64,000 nt of DNA from Canibacter zhuwentaonis (GTDB lineage: Bacteria > Actinomycetota > Actinomycetes > Actinomycetales > Microbacteriaceae), in NCBI RefSeq assembly GCF_018531125.1, contig NZ_JAHDSY010000001.1, one strand, 5' to 3'. The notes below the pieces were generated by a model that saw only the letters and a program-made list of their open reading frames with translations, made no database searches and was not told the origin of the DNA. Numbering within the stretch: position 1 is the first letter of the stretch; every line of letters starts with the position of its first letter. Position numbers and translations under genes: made by a program. Below are positions 17,152-26,144 of this stretch, one piece after another.

Positions 17152-17381
17152 TGGTGTTAAATTGACTTGGAAACTTAAAGCGCAGTGTTAGAGGATAAAC
17201 TCGCTCAGCAGCCTCGAAAAGATTTCAAGCACCTGATTCAGGCTAGGAAAACCACGAACCAACACCCTAAGCTACACCACTCGATCCGCTGAGATAGAAC
17301 AAGCACGGGAGGCAACTTGCGATACCAGTTTTAACCAGCTGTTTTTATCTTTATGCAAGAGCAAATATTATGCAATAAAAA

Positions 17382-17432
17382 AGACTATCTTTGTGCATAG
17401 ATAATACAAAGATGGCCTTAGTGTCGGAGTAG
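17382..17432. repeat. Diverged copy of the ssrA terminator/3' end (left island boundary)
   Basis: The segment aligns with 23262-23315 over about 50 bases: a run of A, then GACTATCTTTGTGCAT against GACTACCTTCGTGCAT, CAAAGATGGCCTTA against CAAAGGTAGTCCTA, and TGTCGGAGT against TGGTGGAGT. It also forms a hairpin. The two copies are in the same orientation and bracket the 17.4-23.3 kb island, as the two attachment sites of an element inserted at ssrA would. The flanking stretch 17152-17381 shows no gene. Confidence 0.5.
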
Positions 17433-17485
17433 GCAGAAGATGGGCGCTATTTGAGTGCCTTTGCGCTTCGCGACCAAATCTGTTT

Positions 17486-18025
17486 TCAGGTCAAACGAGA
17501 ACGTAACTCCGTAACCTCCTGTGTGACAGCGGCAGGCGACTCGGGATTCGCTGGAAACCTGTCAGCCCATGGGCGACCAGGGTGCAGCGTGTCCAACTTG
17601 GAGCGGACACCATTGATACGGCCTCTGCCGGGGTTGTGGTTGTCGAAACCGTCAAGTAGGGTATTCCACACGGGCGTGTGCCGACGAATCATTGCTGACT
17701 CGCCTAGGGGAACCCAGATGTCTTCCATAACGAGCCATCGAGCACGGAAGTCGGCAATGTCGAGATTGGACGCGGCGATGATACTTTTCGCGTGGTCACC
17801 AAGCCTCTTAAACAAAGCGGTCGTCTTTGTCTCGACCGCAATGTCGCGTCGTCTGCCTGACGGCACCGCCTTGCCGATGTAGATGGGTTCGCGGCTGCTG
17901 TGTTGATTCTGTACAGTCAGGAGTGAGTATGCTTCGAAAGAACCATGGTAGTAGAGCGCATAGATGCCCGCACCTTCGAAGCGCGCTAGCGCTGTGTGTC
18001 GCCTCGGGGAAGCACCATTCGGCAT
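17486..18025 (-). pseudogene. N-terminally truncated Eco29kI-like GIY-YIG restriction endonuclease
   Basis: The readable protein from about 17985 to the stop at 17486 is the catalytic body of an Eco29kI-family type II endonuclease: GIYALYYHG, IYIGKAVP, LFKRLGDHAKSI, VPLGES and HTPVWN supply the GIY, YIG, Arg, Glu and Asn positions, and the family tail DTLHPGRPWA is present. About 40 residues at the N-terminus are missing. Their place is taken by out-of-frame sequence of the fused methyltransferase. An ATG at 18025 is in frame and could in principle give a 179-residue product (MPNGASPRRHTALARFEGAG at its start). Eco29kI cuts CCGCGG. Specificity here is unproven. Confidence 0.75.
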
Positions 18026-18638
18026 CAATGTCACAGCGGAAGTCGACAACGAAGACGCGCCATCGCTGTTGCGGGACTCCATAGTCGGCTGCGTTGACGA
18101 GACGAGTGACGACCCGATACTGGAGATCCGTACGCACGGAGGTATGTTCGGCCTGAAGGCGAGCATAGTGGTCGCTCCACGATTCGTCGGCGCGGGCAAC
18201 CAGGTCAGGGTGTGCGAGAGATAACTGGATGTATGAGAAGTAGTTAGCAAACGCCGGACGTGTGAGACTTCGGACATTCTCAACCATAAACGCACGAGGT
18301 CGAAGTTGGCGAATCACTTCGGCGGTCGCTGGGAACATGTCACGCGGGTCATCGGCTGCCATGGCCTTGCCGCTCATCGAAAAGGGCTGGCACGGCGGAT
18401 CACCGCTCACGAGGTCAATGCCAGGAGCGATTCCAGTCCAGTCGATATTGCGTACGTCTCCCGCGTAGACATTGGCTCTACGGAGGATTGGATGACCAAG
18501 ATGGCTGTTGAGCCGCAAAGTGTCACAGGACCATGAGTTCCACTCGGTCATGACTTCAGTTGAGAATCCTCCCAGATGCGTACCGAGCGCAAGTCCACCG
18601 CCACCGGCAAACAATTCAACACTACGCATAGACTCCAT
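17978..18638 (-). pseudogene. C-terminally truncated C5-cytosine methyltransferase (Eco29kI-like partner)
   Basis: About 220 residues are recognisable: motif I SVELFAGGGGLALG, catalytic motif IV GDPPCQPFSMSG, motif VI ENVRSL, motif VIII QQRWRVFVVDF and then EATHSASAL. Past that point the frame runs into the endonuclease gene in another frame and continues only as nonsense to 17808. The target-recognition domain and motifs IX and X are lost, so it cannot be a working C5 enzyme. The junction is within CTAGCGCGCTTCG at about 17975-17985. The likely cause is one deletion joining two adjacent genes. Confidence 0.78.
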
Positions 18639-19354
18639 TACAATCCGTCGTGACTCTCACGGTCGAGAGAAACGCCTGAAACAAGGCGGTATACTACTTG
18701 CGTCACACCTGTTGAAAGACGGATATGCCGGGTCTTGCTAGGATACCGCCCGGCATTCAGCGTGAGACACTACGAACTGCGTAGCTGCGCGAGTATTTGG
18801 CCTGCCTTCTGCCACGAGGTGACTGGTTTTTGCGATCTGATAGGGGCTTGGGGTCATTCTGGCACGTGATTGACGGTGAGATGCCTCGCCTAATTGATGA
18901 CCTCATATTTAAGAGATCCAATGCCGGTTTTTCATTAATAAGCGCCGCGAGGTGAAGATCAAGGCTGAACTAGCATTCTAGGGATAGAACACATCCAGCT
19001 GTTCCCAGCCTGCCTAGTTTGAGGACCTCGAAGCAGTGCTGTACAACAGAGACAAAGCGTGGGAAGTTCAAACCTACGCTCGAAAGCGAGAGTTCGACAC
19101 TTCCCCCTAGAGTTGTTTGCGCTCCAAATAGGATACAAACGAGCCGGTTCTTCCGCCGATGTCGATACGGGCGTTTACCCTAGAAAATAGGGGTTTTCGG
19201 GAGGGGTAAGAACTATGCCGGTTGATGGTCTTCACCAAGCCAAGAACAAGCTAGAACGTCAGCAACATCTAGAACGACGAACTTCGTCTAGAAATCGGGT
19301 GCGAGCTTCGTTCAACGGTGATCCCCATTGAGTCTCAAACTCCACAAAACAGGT
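18639..19354. other. Gene-poor stretch inside the island
   Basis: About 715 bases with no credible gene on either strand. A 38-codon frame from ATG 19215 (MPVDGLHQAKNKLERQQH at its start) is basic but unsupported. Probably decayed sequence. Confidence 0.4.
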
Positions 19355-20416
19355 CTAATTTCCAGGTAAGAAGTCAGCAGCATTTTCAGGGATATCTGCT
19401 TCATCTTCGAGAGGCGCAAAATCACCATGAGAAATGCGCATTGAGGATCCCCCAACGTCAATACTTATTCCAAAAGGTTCCTGCGAGAGACCTAAAGGTA
19501 ATAGAACTGTTCTTGAGTTTTCTTGTTGAACCATTGTCTTAAGTGGCAGCTCAACGTACTTCTTTAAGGAGACTCCCATCTCAGCACCAGCCTCATCTCT
19601 TAGATGTTGCCAGGCGTCTTCGCCAGTATATGCTTGCCCTCCAGCAGTTTGGTACTTTGCAACAATCTCCCTCAACTTGGGATTATCCGTTGAGTTTAAA
19701 ACTACGAGTACGGGCGTATATCCAGATTTAATACATTCCTCAGGGAACGATAGTTCTTCGCTCCATCTACCTTGACCGGAAGCTGCAATCGTAATTCGGA
19801 TCTTAAGCTCATACGCGTAAGCGCCTTTAATTGCGTCTACTTGTCTTCCGCCCTTGCCAGACGAACGTCGAATTGGCGAATTCTTGTGACCATACGGAAT
19901 ACCTCCAATTGCGCCTGCGATAACGGGTTCAAAAAGATAACCAGTATCCTGCGCAGCTCGGTTATCAATGTCATAGAGCCATTTCCTCCAAACCAAAAGT
20001 GAGGCAAGTGCTTCATTGTCAATCGAGCCAAACTGGAGAAGGCTACGAGGACCCACCTGCTCCATGGTCGATAACGGCTGAGTCTTAAGTACTCGCTCAA
20101 ACTTCAACCTAGCGCGGACAACCTGCGCGAGACAGGTGACATAAGTTTCAGCATTGGGGTTGAGACCGAGTAGCTTCGAATATAAGTCTTTCGTGTCCAA
20201 TTCCGGTAAGAAACTTAACTCATCAAAAAGGCTCGTTGAATAGACTTTAGGAATGGGTACTTCATTGTATCCAAGGTCAATATCCAAATCTTCTGCTGTA
20301 ATAAAGATTAATGACCTAACCAGATCGTGCGACAGTTTTCTATCTTGAGGCGAGCTACCCTTCGTAAAAAGCTTCTCGAATGAGAGTTGCTGTGGATTAG
20401 TCAATGAGTTTGCCAT
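19355..20416 (-). CDS. Type II restriction endonuclease, possibly ApaLI family
   Basis: The 353-residue protein is encoded directly after a C5 methyltransferase. GRQVDAIKGAYAYELKIR supplies a PD-(D/E)XK-type centre (D194, E203, K205), followed by ASGQGRWSEELSFP and YTPVLVVLNST. I recall this pattern from ApaLI-like enzymes, but cannot confirm it. Its ATG overlaps the methyltransferase stop by one base (TAATG), so translation is coupled and methylase is made first. It appears full length with no frameshift. The recognition sequence cannot be read from the sequence. Confidence 0.7.
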   Translation of the reverse strand: MANSLTNPQQLSFEKLFTKGSSPQDRKLSHDLVRSLIFITAEDLDIDLGYNEVPIPKVYSTSLFDELSFLPELDTKDLYSKLLGLNPNAETYVTCLAQVVRARLKFERVLKTQPLSTMEQVGPRSLLQFGSIDNEALASLLVWRKWLYDIDNRAAQDTGYLFEPVIAGAIGGIPYGHKNSPIRRSSGKGGRQVDAIKGAYAYELKIRITIAASGQGRWSEELSFPEECIKSGYTPVLVVLNSTDNPKLREIVAKYQTAGGQAYTGEDAWQHLRDEAGAEMGVSLKKYVELPLKTMVQQENSRTVLLPLGLSQEPFGISIDVGGSSMRISHGDFAPLEDEADIPENAADFLPGN

Positions 20417-21648
20417 TAGAACAGCCTTTCAACTGCAGGATTAGATAAGTCAGGAATATTGGCAGTGATTAGTTTTTGAGTTCTAGCAAGGGCTGGGCTC
20501 ATCCCAGTTGAGTTCGTCAAAGAAAGCTCAACAATCCCACCGTTAGTGTCGGTCACCATATCAGCGCTGAGAGTCTCTTTGACCGCTTTACCGAGAACCG
20601 CCGCAAACACTGGAGGAATTGCGTTTCCGATAAGAGTTGCAATTTCAGATTTATTTCCTACAAACTCGTAATTAACTGGAAAAGTTTGCAATAGTGCTGC
20701 TTCGCGAAGAGTAAGCATTCGATTCTCCTCAGGATGAATGAACTCTCGGGTTGCGGCGGAAGTTATAGCTTTTGAAGGATCTGTTGCTTTCAATCTTCGT
20801 ATGCCGACAGGAGCCCCTCCACGCTTTTCGGTCACAATTCCGTCACGAACTCTTCGATTTGCTCTAGTGCCCCAACTTTTATGTTGTAACTCCTCAGGAA
20901 GATCTTTCATAGTTCCCCCTTGAGGAATCAAACTTACCCTCTCATATTCAATTCCTGATAGTCTGCGCACTTCGCTGAGCGAATCTGACTCTGAATCAAT
21001 TTGAAACTGCTGCAAGTACTCAATGATTCCTTTAACGTTTGGCTTGTCTCGAGCAAGCAAATCCGCTCCCGGCATGCCAAAAGCCATAGTAGAAATCTGT
21101 AAGGGCACAGGAATTTTCCGTTTTGCCGCGATCGCAATTACGCGTTTTCTGAGCTGCGGCACGCCAAAATTTGCGACATTTAGCTTCTCAAGGCGAACCT
21201 TATAACCTGCTTCTACGAGAGGAGCTAACAAGTCCAGTACGAATTTGCCACCCTCAGCAGTCAGAAACCCTTCGACGTTTTCAAAAACTATCACATCAGG
21301 ATCAACAGATAGCGCTCTCTTAGCATATACAGAAACTAGCGTGTTGCGTTCATCATTAGCTGATCTTGCGCCAGCCGAAGAAAATCCTTGGCACGGTGGT
21401 CCTCCAGCAATCACTAGAGGTCGACAACCTTGAAATTCTTTAAGTTCATCTACGAGGTCAAGGTCACGGATATCAGATTGTACAAACCTATGACCAGGGT
21501 GATTACATTGGTAGGTCTCTGCGGCCGGTATCCAAATATCTGAGGCTAGTACTGTTTCAAAGCCAACCGAAGCAAAGCCAGTAACTAACCCGCCTGCACC
21601 GCAAAATAGATCAACGAGCAACGGAGCTTTAGATTCTTCACCGTTCAA
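20416..21648 (-). CDS. C5-cytosine DNA methyltransferase
   Basis: A complete 410-residue modification enzyme. It has motif I LVDLFCGAGGL at 11-21, catalytic motif IV GGPPCQGFSSAG with Cys86, motif VI ENVEG near 123, motif VIII FGVPQLRKRVIAI, then a target-recognition region, motif IX TLREAALLQTFP and motif X IGNAIPPVFAAVL. Translation starts at TTG 21648. An in-frame TAA two codons upstream excludes a longer start. It forms a two-gene unit with the endonuclease that follows. Composition is AT-richer than the core genes. Confidence 0.93.
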   Translation of the reverse strand: MNGEESKAPLLVDLFCGAGGLVTGFASVGFETVLASDIWIPAAETYQCNHPGHRFVQSDIRDLDLVDELKEFQGCRPLVIAGGPPCQGFSSAGARSANDERNTLVSVYAKRALSVDPDVIVFENVEGFLTAEGGKFVLDLLAPLVEAGYKVRLEKLNVANFGVPQLRKRVIAIAAKRKIPVPLQISTMAFGMPGADLLARDKPNVKGIIEYLQQFQIDSESDSLSEVRRLSGIEYERVSLIPQGGTMKDLPEELQHKSWGTRANRRVRDGIVTEKRGGAPVGIRRLKATDPSKAITSAATREFIHPEENRMLTLREAALLQTFPVNYEFVGNKSEIATLIGNAIPPVFAAVLGKAVKETLSADMVTDTNGGIVELSLTNSTGMSPALARTQKLITANIPDLSNPAVERLF

Positions 21649-21763
21649 ACTTTAATCACCGTATCCAATCCAATGAATTTTTCATAACTCTTTCTAGAGT
21701 ATCAACCTCTTACTAACCGATAGATTACCACCTCGCACAACTTCAATCGCTCAGGAACAGTTG

Positions 21764-22378
21764 CTAGAAGCCCTGCTGACATACACTCTCATCAGCTGCA
21801 CCGAAGCGTAGCTCCTTTGTGCCTTTACTATTAAAGTCCCTGGTCGGAGTCACGTCAGTGTTGTTAAGGATAATGAGCTGGCTTTCCTCTCCTGAGTCAA
21901 TCATGTAGTCGAAGAGCTTAGGCGCTGATTATTGTTTTCCTGAACCTCGCTCAAGGTCTGAATGTTATCAATAGTGTTTGATGTTTCAACCCTCGCAGAC
22001 TCTACATACCGAACCTGCTGGCTCTGATTTAGTTCGCTGTCATAGAACGGGCAATATGTGGGGACATCCAGTTCATCGATAGCATCTGCAGCGCTGATGA
22101 CCGGACCTAGCCGGTTGAGGTTGCCGACATAAACACTCTGTAGCTTCCTCATATTTTTGTCTCAGCAGTAGGTGTTGCTGAATTTCAGCTTGGAGTTTCT
22201 GTGCAGATGCAGTGACTTCGGTTAGCTTGGCTCGAATTTTATCCTGTCTAGCAACGATCTGACCTAACTCTGCTTGCAAAGACTGCTGACATTCCTCACT
22301 GTTGGTAACCCCGGATGCCTCCAGCTTATCTTTTATCTCACCCCGGCGATGATCCATATCATCAAGCTGCTTGCTCAA
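21764..22378 (-). pseudogene. Frameshifted C-terminal remnant of an SMC/Rad50-like ATPase
   Basis: Three overlapping frames read as one protein: a coiled coil (KQLDDMDHRRGEIKDKLEAS, then QSLQAELGQIVARQDK), then YVGNLNRLGPVISAADAIDE with YCPFYDSEL, then LFDYMIDSGEESQLIIL, which resembles the last beta strands of an ABC-type ATPase head. Frame changes are needed near 22140 and 21910. The N-terminal ATP-binding half is absent. Related coiled-coil ATPases occur in phage-defence loci, but no family is certain. Confidence 0.5.
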
Positions 22379-22459
22379 GAAAGGAGTTAGCGCTCCCTTT
22401 TCGCACTTTTGCGATGCCGGGTCAGTTGTTTCACCTGAGAAAAGTCGGTGTTGTAAATT

Positions 22460-23135
22460 AGGCGCGAACGGGCTGGGAGGTAGCCCAGCACATTGTTGCC
22501 GTCACTTCCATCGCGGGTAGGCTTGACAGCACGTTTTCGCGCATGGTGTTTTGTGAGCATTGCGGTGGTTTGTGTGGAGTGAAGACCTGGCATTCGATTC
22601 GAAGTACAAGCAGGTCGTGTGGAAATGCAACGACCGTTACGACAAATACCATCCAAGCAAGACTCCAACCATCATGGATAAGAAGCTGCAAGCAGCATGG
22701 GTTAGCGCAGTGACTGGGCTGGTGAAGCGGAAAAACCTTATCGACTGGGAGGAACTTCACACCGTCTTGGCTGACACAACAGGTGTTGAAGCTGGCATCC
22801 TCAACCTACAAGGCGAAATGGAAACCGTTGCTGGGCTAATGACCTATATGATTGAAGGCAACAAGCGAATCCAGCAAGACCAGGCTGACTACCTTGCACG
22901 CTTCACCCAACTGGAAGAACGCTACCAGCACACCATCACCAAACTGGATGAAGCACAAGGCTTACTGGCACGCAGGCAAGGGGTCGCAACCGAGCTGAAG
23001 CGCATACGCAAAGCCATCAACCAACTAGAACCAGAAGCCTTAGTGTGGGACGAAGCGTTCTATCGGATCATCACTGACCGGTTCATGATCGCCATGGACG
23101 GCAGCATCAAGGTCGAGTTCAAGAACGGTATCTAG
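22460..23135 (+). pseudogene. Remnant of a large serine recombinase (C-terminal part)
   Basis: The zinc-ribbon region reads FSRMVFCEHCGGLCGVKTWH in one frame (to about 22590), then FDSKYKQVVWKCNDRYDKYH in another. A frameshift near CATTCGATTCG separates them. The remaining ~190 residues are the charged coiled coil and C-terminus typical of resolvases (ITKLDEAQGLLARR ... FMIAMDGSIKVEFKNG). The catalytic N-terminal resolvase domain is missing. It sits 170 bases from ssrA and probably came with the mobile element that brought the island. Confidence 0.65.
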
Positions 23136-23261
23136 TCAAGAAAGATAACTTTGAAGCTCTCTGTAACGACGATCGTGGAGTCATCACATCCCACTTATTC
23201 TAGAAAATCTGCTCTGGCCAGCAGTTTTAGAGCCTAGTTGTGGGGTGAACCGCTGGAAATG

Positions 23262-23306
23262 AAAAAGGACTACCTTCGTGCATTTGTATCACAAAGGTAG
23301 TCCTAA
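23262..23306 (-). terminator. Terminator of tmRNA and right island repeat
   Basis: Read on the minus strand, AGGACTACCTTTG pairs with CGAAGGTAGTCCT across a short loop and is followed by TTTTTC. The same segment is the right-hand partner of the diverged repeat at 17382-17432. Confidence 0.8.
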
Positions 23307-23678
23307 TGGTGGAGTCGCCGGGAATTGAACCCGGGTCCATTTGGATGATTCCGTGCCTTCTACGAGCGTAGTTCGCTAAGCTGTTTTACTCGGTCTCGTT
23401 TACTGTTGCGAACTTCTGAAACGACAGACCCAGTTGCAGTTAAAGTCCCAAAACACCCTGCAACACAGTGTTTTAGCCAGTCTCCTAAATGACGCCAGGA
23501 ACAGAGGCGGAGACGAACTCTGCCTGACGGACTTTACGGTCTTACTTATGCAGCAAGAGCGAAGTCGGCGCGTTTTACGTTTGCACCTATTTTTTGCAAG
23601 GGACATTAACGAGATGACCTTACATTCTCGGCTCGCTTCTCACGGTCTCAAATCGAAATGTCGAAACCGATCGACCCC
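23307..23678 (-). ncRNA. ssrA: Transfer-messenger RNA (tmRNA)
   Basis: The 372-nt RNA rescues stalled ribosomes. The 5' end GGGGTCGATCGGTTTCGAC and the 3' end GGGTTCAATTCCCGGCGACTCCACCA (tRNA-like T arm, acceptor and encoded CCA) are both clear. The tag frame resumes at a GCA after AATAGGT and encodes ANVKRADFALAA followed by TAA, matching the usual actinobacterial ADFALAA end. Its 3' end is a common integration target. Confidence 0.95.
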
Positions 23679-23753
23679 TAGTGTTGTTTAATTTTCAACG
23701 ATCTGCACATATAGTGAGAATATAAATCTATCGCAAAATATAGAGCGGGTCAA

Positions 23754-23870
23754 TTCTTGGCTTTGGCTCTTAGCCTTGGCTTTGGCTTTTGGTGTGTCGG
23801 CTCTTGGCACTTGGTGTGTCGGCTCTTGGTGCGCTGCCTCTTGGCGCGTCCGTTCTTGATGCCTCGGCTC
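23754..23870. repeat. Low-complexity GGCTCTTGG repeats upstream of glycerate kinase
   Basis: Irregular copies of TTGGCTTTGGCT and TTGGTGTGTCGGCTCTTGG. The frame through it has no start signal and I do not regard it as coding. Confidence 0.55.
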
Positions 23871-23934
23871 ATGTGCGCCGGGTGCGGTAGGGCAGATGGG
23901 GGCGCGCAGTGTTTAAGCCGCTATAATCGGAGCT

Positions 23935-25065
23935 ATGAAAGTACTCATCGCGGTTGATAAGTTTAAGGGGTCGCTCTCGGGCGCGGAATTGGCGCGTGAG
24001 ATAGCTGTTGGGCTGCGCGAAAACAGCCGGAGCGACACGGTAATATCCGTGTGTAATATCGCAGACGGTGGCGATGGCACGGTTGCGGCAGCTGTTAGCG
24101 CCGGTTTTAGCGAGCAGCGTGCGCAAGTGACAGGCCCGGCGGGCATCCCTGTTCGCGCCAGCTACGCATACCGCGCCAGCGATGCAACAGCCGTAATAGA
24201 GATCGCACAGGCGTGCGGTCTTAGCTTACTGGAAGGCGAGCTACTACCTCTAACCGCGACCAGTTACGGGGTTGGTGAGTTGCTATTGCACGCGCTCGAC
24301 ACGGGCGCGCGCCGCATTATTATTGGGCTCGGCGGCAGCGCCACAACAGACGCCGGCGCAGGTATGTTGCGCGCCCTCGGAGCGCGGTTTGAGGGCGTTG
24401 CGGCAGGGCACATTCGCGGCGCTAAAGATCTTGCAACCTTAACGGCTGCTGATCTCAGCGAAATTGACGAGCGGATCTTCGCAGCCGAGCTCACTGTTGC
24501 TTGCGATGTGAATAATCCGCTGCTTGGAGAAAACGGGGCCGCTGCGGTGTATGCGCCGCAAAAAGGAGCAACTGCTGCGCAGATCGCGCAGCTTGAAAAT
24601 GCGCTGGAGCTAACCGCAAACGCGGTAGAGGATGCTCTTAAAACACCGCCCGGCAGCTACCGCGATTTGCCGGGCGCGGGGGCGGCGGGCGGTCTTGGTT
24701 TTGCCTGTATGGCCGTGTTGGGCGCAAAAATGCGTGCCGGCGCCGATGTTGTTTTTAACATAACAGGGTTTTATGAACAGCTTGCAACAGCGGATCTGGT
24801 GATCACCGGCGAAGGTAAGTTAGATGCGCAGAGCCTATGCGGTAAGGGGCCGGCGGCCGTTGCTGCTGCGGCAGCGGCCAGAAATATTCCGGTTGCTATG
24901 GTGTGCGGAGTTTCCGAGCTAACGCCCGAACAGCTGGCTGACAGCGGTGTTGCCGCTGTGTATCAAAATGTTAGCGACACTGTGACTGTTGCGGAGTCGC
25001 TGCGCGATCCGCGCACCTATGTGCGTGCTGCTGCGGCTCAGCTCGCGCGCGATTTTGGGCTTTAG
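23935..25065 (+). CDS. glxK: Glycerate kinase
   Basis: A 376-residue GarK/GlxK-family kinase that phosphorylates D-glycerate, using ATP, to a phosphoglycerate entering glycolysis. The start KVLIAVDKFKGSLSGAELAR, and later GLGGSATTDAGAGMLRALGA and ITGEGKLDAQSLCGKGPAAVA, are diagnostic. Length is normal. Single gene with no pathway partner beside it. gpmA is 2.7 kb away. Confidence 0.93.
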   Translation: MKVLIAVDKFKGSLSGAELAREIAVGLRENSRSDTVISVCNIADGGDGTVAAAVSAGFSEQRAQVTGPAGIPVRASYAYRASDATAVIEIAQACGLSLLEGELLPLTATSYGVGELLLHALDTGARRIIIGLGGSATTDAGAGMLRALGARFEGVAAGHIRGAKDLATLTAADLSEIDERIFAAELTVACDVNNPLLGENGAAAVYAPQKGATAAQIAQLENALELTANAVEDALKTPPGSYRDLPGAGAAGGLGFACMAVLGAKMRAGADVVFNITGFYEQLATADLVITGEGKLDAQSLCGKGPAAVAAAAAARNIPVAMVCGVSELTPEQLADSGVAAVYQNVSDTVTVAESLRDPRTYVRAAAAQLARDFGL

Positions 25066-25141
25066 CAGTGGGGCATTAGTTAAGTATCTGGCTGGGAGGC
25101 TTAAAAAGCATGGAGAAGCAGAAAAATGCCCGGGTTGAGAG

Positions 25142-25179
25142 CGTCTGGTGGAAAACGTCCGGTGGAAAACGTCCGGTGG
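25142..25179. repeat. 14-bp tandem repeat, about 2.7 copies
   Basis: CGTCTGGTGGAAAA, CGTCCGGTGGAAAA and CGTCCGGTGG run head to tail in the gap between glycerate kinase and ogt. No other feature is seen there. Confidence 0.75.
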
Positions 25180-25275
25180 CAGAAGATAACTGAGCCGCGC
25201 TCGCAATATTGCACAGGGTTTAAGATGTAAACGTTGTAATATGGGCATAACTAATCCCGGAACGCCTGCTAGAAA

Positions 25276-25791
25276 GTGATAACTGTGATCGCAGAAAACA
25301 TTGCGCATTATCAAACGGTAAAAACTCCCGACGGTGATTTCACAGTTATAACAGCTTCTAACGGCGCGGTTTTAGCTTCGGGATGGACAGCGGATCACAC
25401 CGTCCTGCGAGCACTGATTCATCCCAGACTGCAACCGGAGCAGTTCTGCGTGACAGACACCGCTGCGGGCAGCGCAGTCTTGGCGTACTACAGTGGCGAT
25501 CCGGATCCGTTCGCTAATTTTGCTGTGAAACAGCACGGCGGAGAGTTTCACAGCGGTGTTTGGCATCAGATGCGGCAGATTCCATTCGGCAGCACGCTCA
25601 GCTATGCCGAGCTTGCGCGAGCCGCCGGGAATGCTGCGGCAGTGCGTGCGGCCGCCAGTGCCTGCGCACGAAATGCCGCGCCGCTGTTTGTGCCCTGCCA
25701 CCGGGTTGTGCGCACGGGTGGCCAACTGGGCGGATTTGCGTGGGGCACGGAGCTTAAAAAGTCGATTTTAAGGTTTGAGTCATTAAATTAA
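25276..25791 (+). CDS. ogt: Methylated-DNA--protein-cysteine methyltransferase
   Basis: The 171-residue suicide repair protein removes O6-alkyl groups from guanine onto its own cysteine. The active-site VPCHRVVRTGG has Cys141, and the helix-turn-helix region GSTLSYAELARAAGN precedes it. The N-terminal domain is the degenerate half seen in Ogt. Start is GTG 25276. A later GTG at 25285 is possible. No ada-type regulator is adjacent. Confidence 0.93.
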   Translation: MITVIAENIAHYQTVKTPDGDFTVITASNGAVLASGWTADHTVLRALIHPRLQPEQFCVTDTAAGSAVLAYYSGDPDPFANFAVKQHGGEFHSGVWHQMRQIPFGSTLSYAELARAAGNAAAVRAAASACARNAAPLFVPCHRVVRTGGQLGGFAWGTELKKSILRFESLN

Positions 25792-25816
25792 TCTGCATGC
25801 GGTATTGTTGTAAAAC

Positions 25817-26137
25817 ATGAGTGAGCCTGATAGAAAAACCGGGGGATACTACCTCGACAAGATCTTCAAGATCACTAAAGTCGGTCATCTCTGGAGCGTT
25901 GCGCTGGCTTGGGCTTTGACCCTGCCGCTCGCAATCTGGGCGATATACGGGCACGTTAAGTTCATGCGAGCTGAGTGGATTATTCTAACAATCGGTGTTG
26001 CTGTTTTTGTAAACTTTATTTTGCAGCTGCTTGTTGCGGATAAAAACGGTTTTATTATTCGGCTGTCGGTGGGGATTTCTGGAAGCCTTGCAATTCTCTT
26101 TGTTAGCGGCGTCTGGACGCTGATTTCTAGGCTATAA
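25817..26137 (+). CDS. Small integral membrane protein
   Basis: 106 residues with three hydrophobic spans (about 30-49, 56-77 and 82-104). The N-terminus KTGGYYLDKIFKITKVGHLW is charged and no catalytic motif is visible. It lies just ahead of a conserved 36-residue membrane peptide and ygfZ. Function unknown. Confidence 0.7.
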   Translation: MSEPDRKTGGYYLDKIFKITKVGHLWSVALAWALTLPLAIWAIYGHVKFMRAEWIILTIGVAVFVNFILQLLVADKNGFIIRLSVGISGSLAILFVSGVWTLISRL

Positions 26138-26144
26138 TAGAGGT

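Noticed and set aside
17808..17977. Extension of the truncated methyltransferase frame
   Set aside because: Past position ~17978 the frame reads the endonuclease gene out of phase and has no methyltransferase motifs.
23757..23957. 66-codon plus-strand frame with Leu/Cys-rich hydrophobic product
   Set aside because: It is made of irregular GGCTCTTGG repeats, overlaps the glycerate kinase start and has no SD site.
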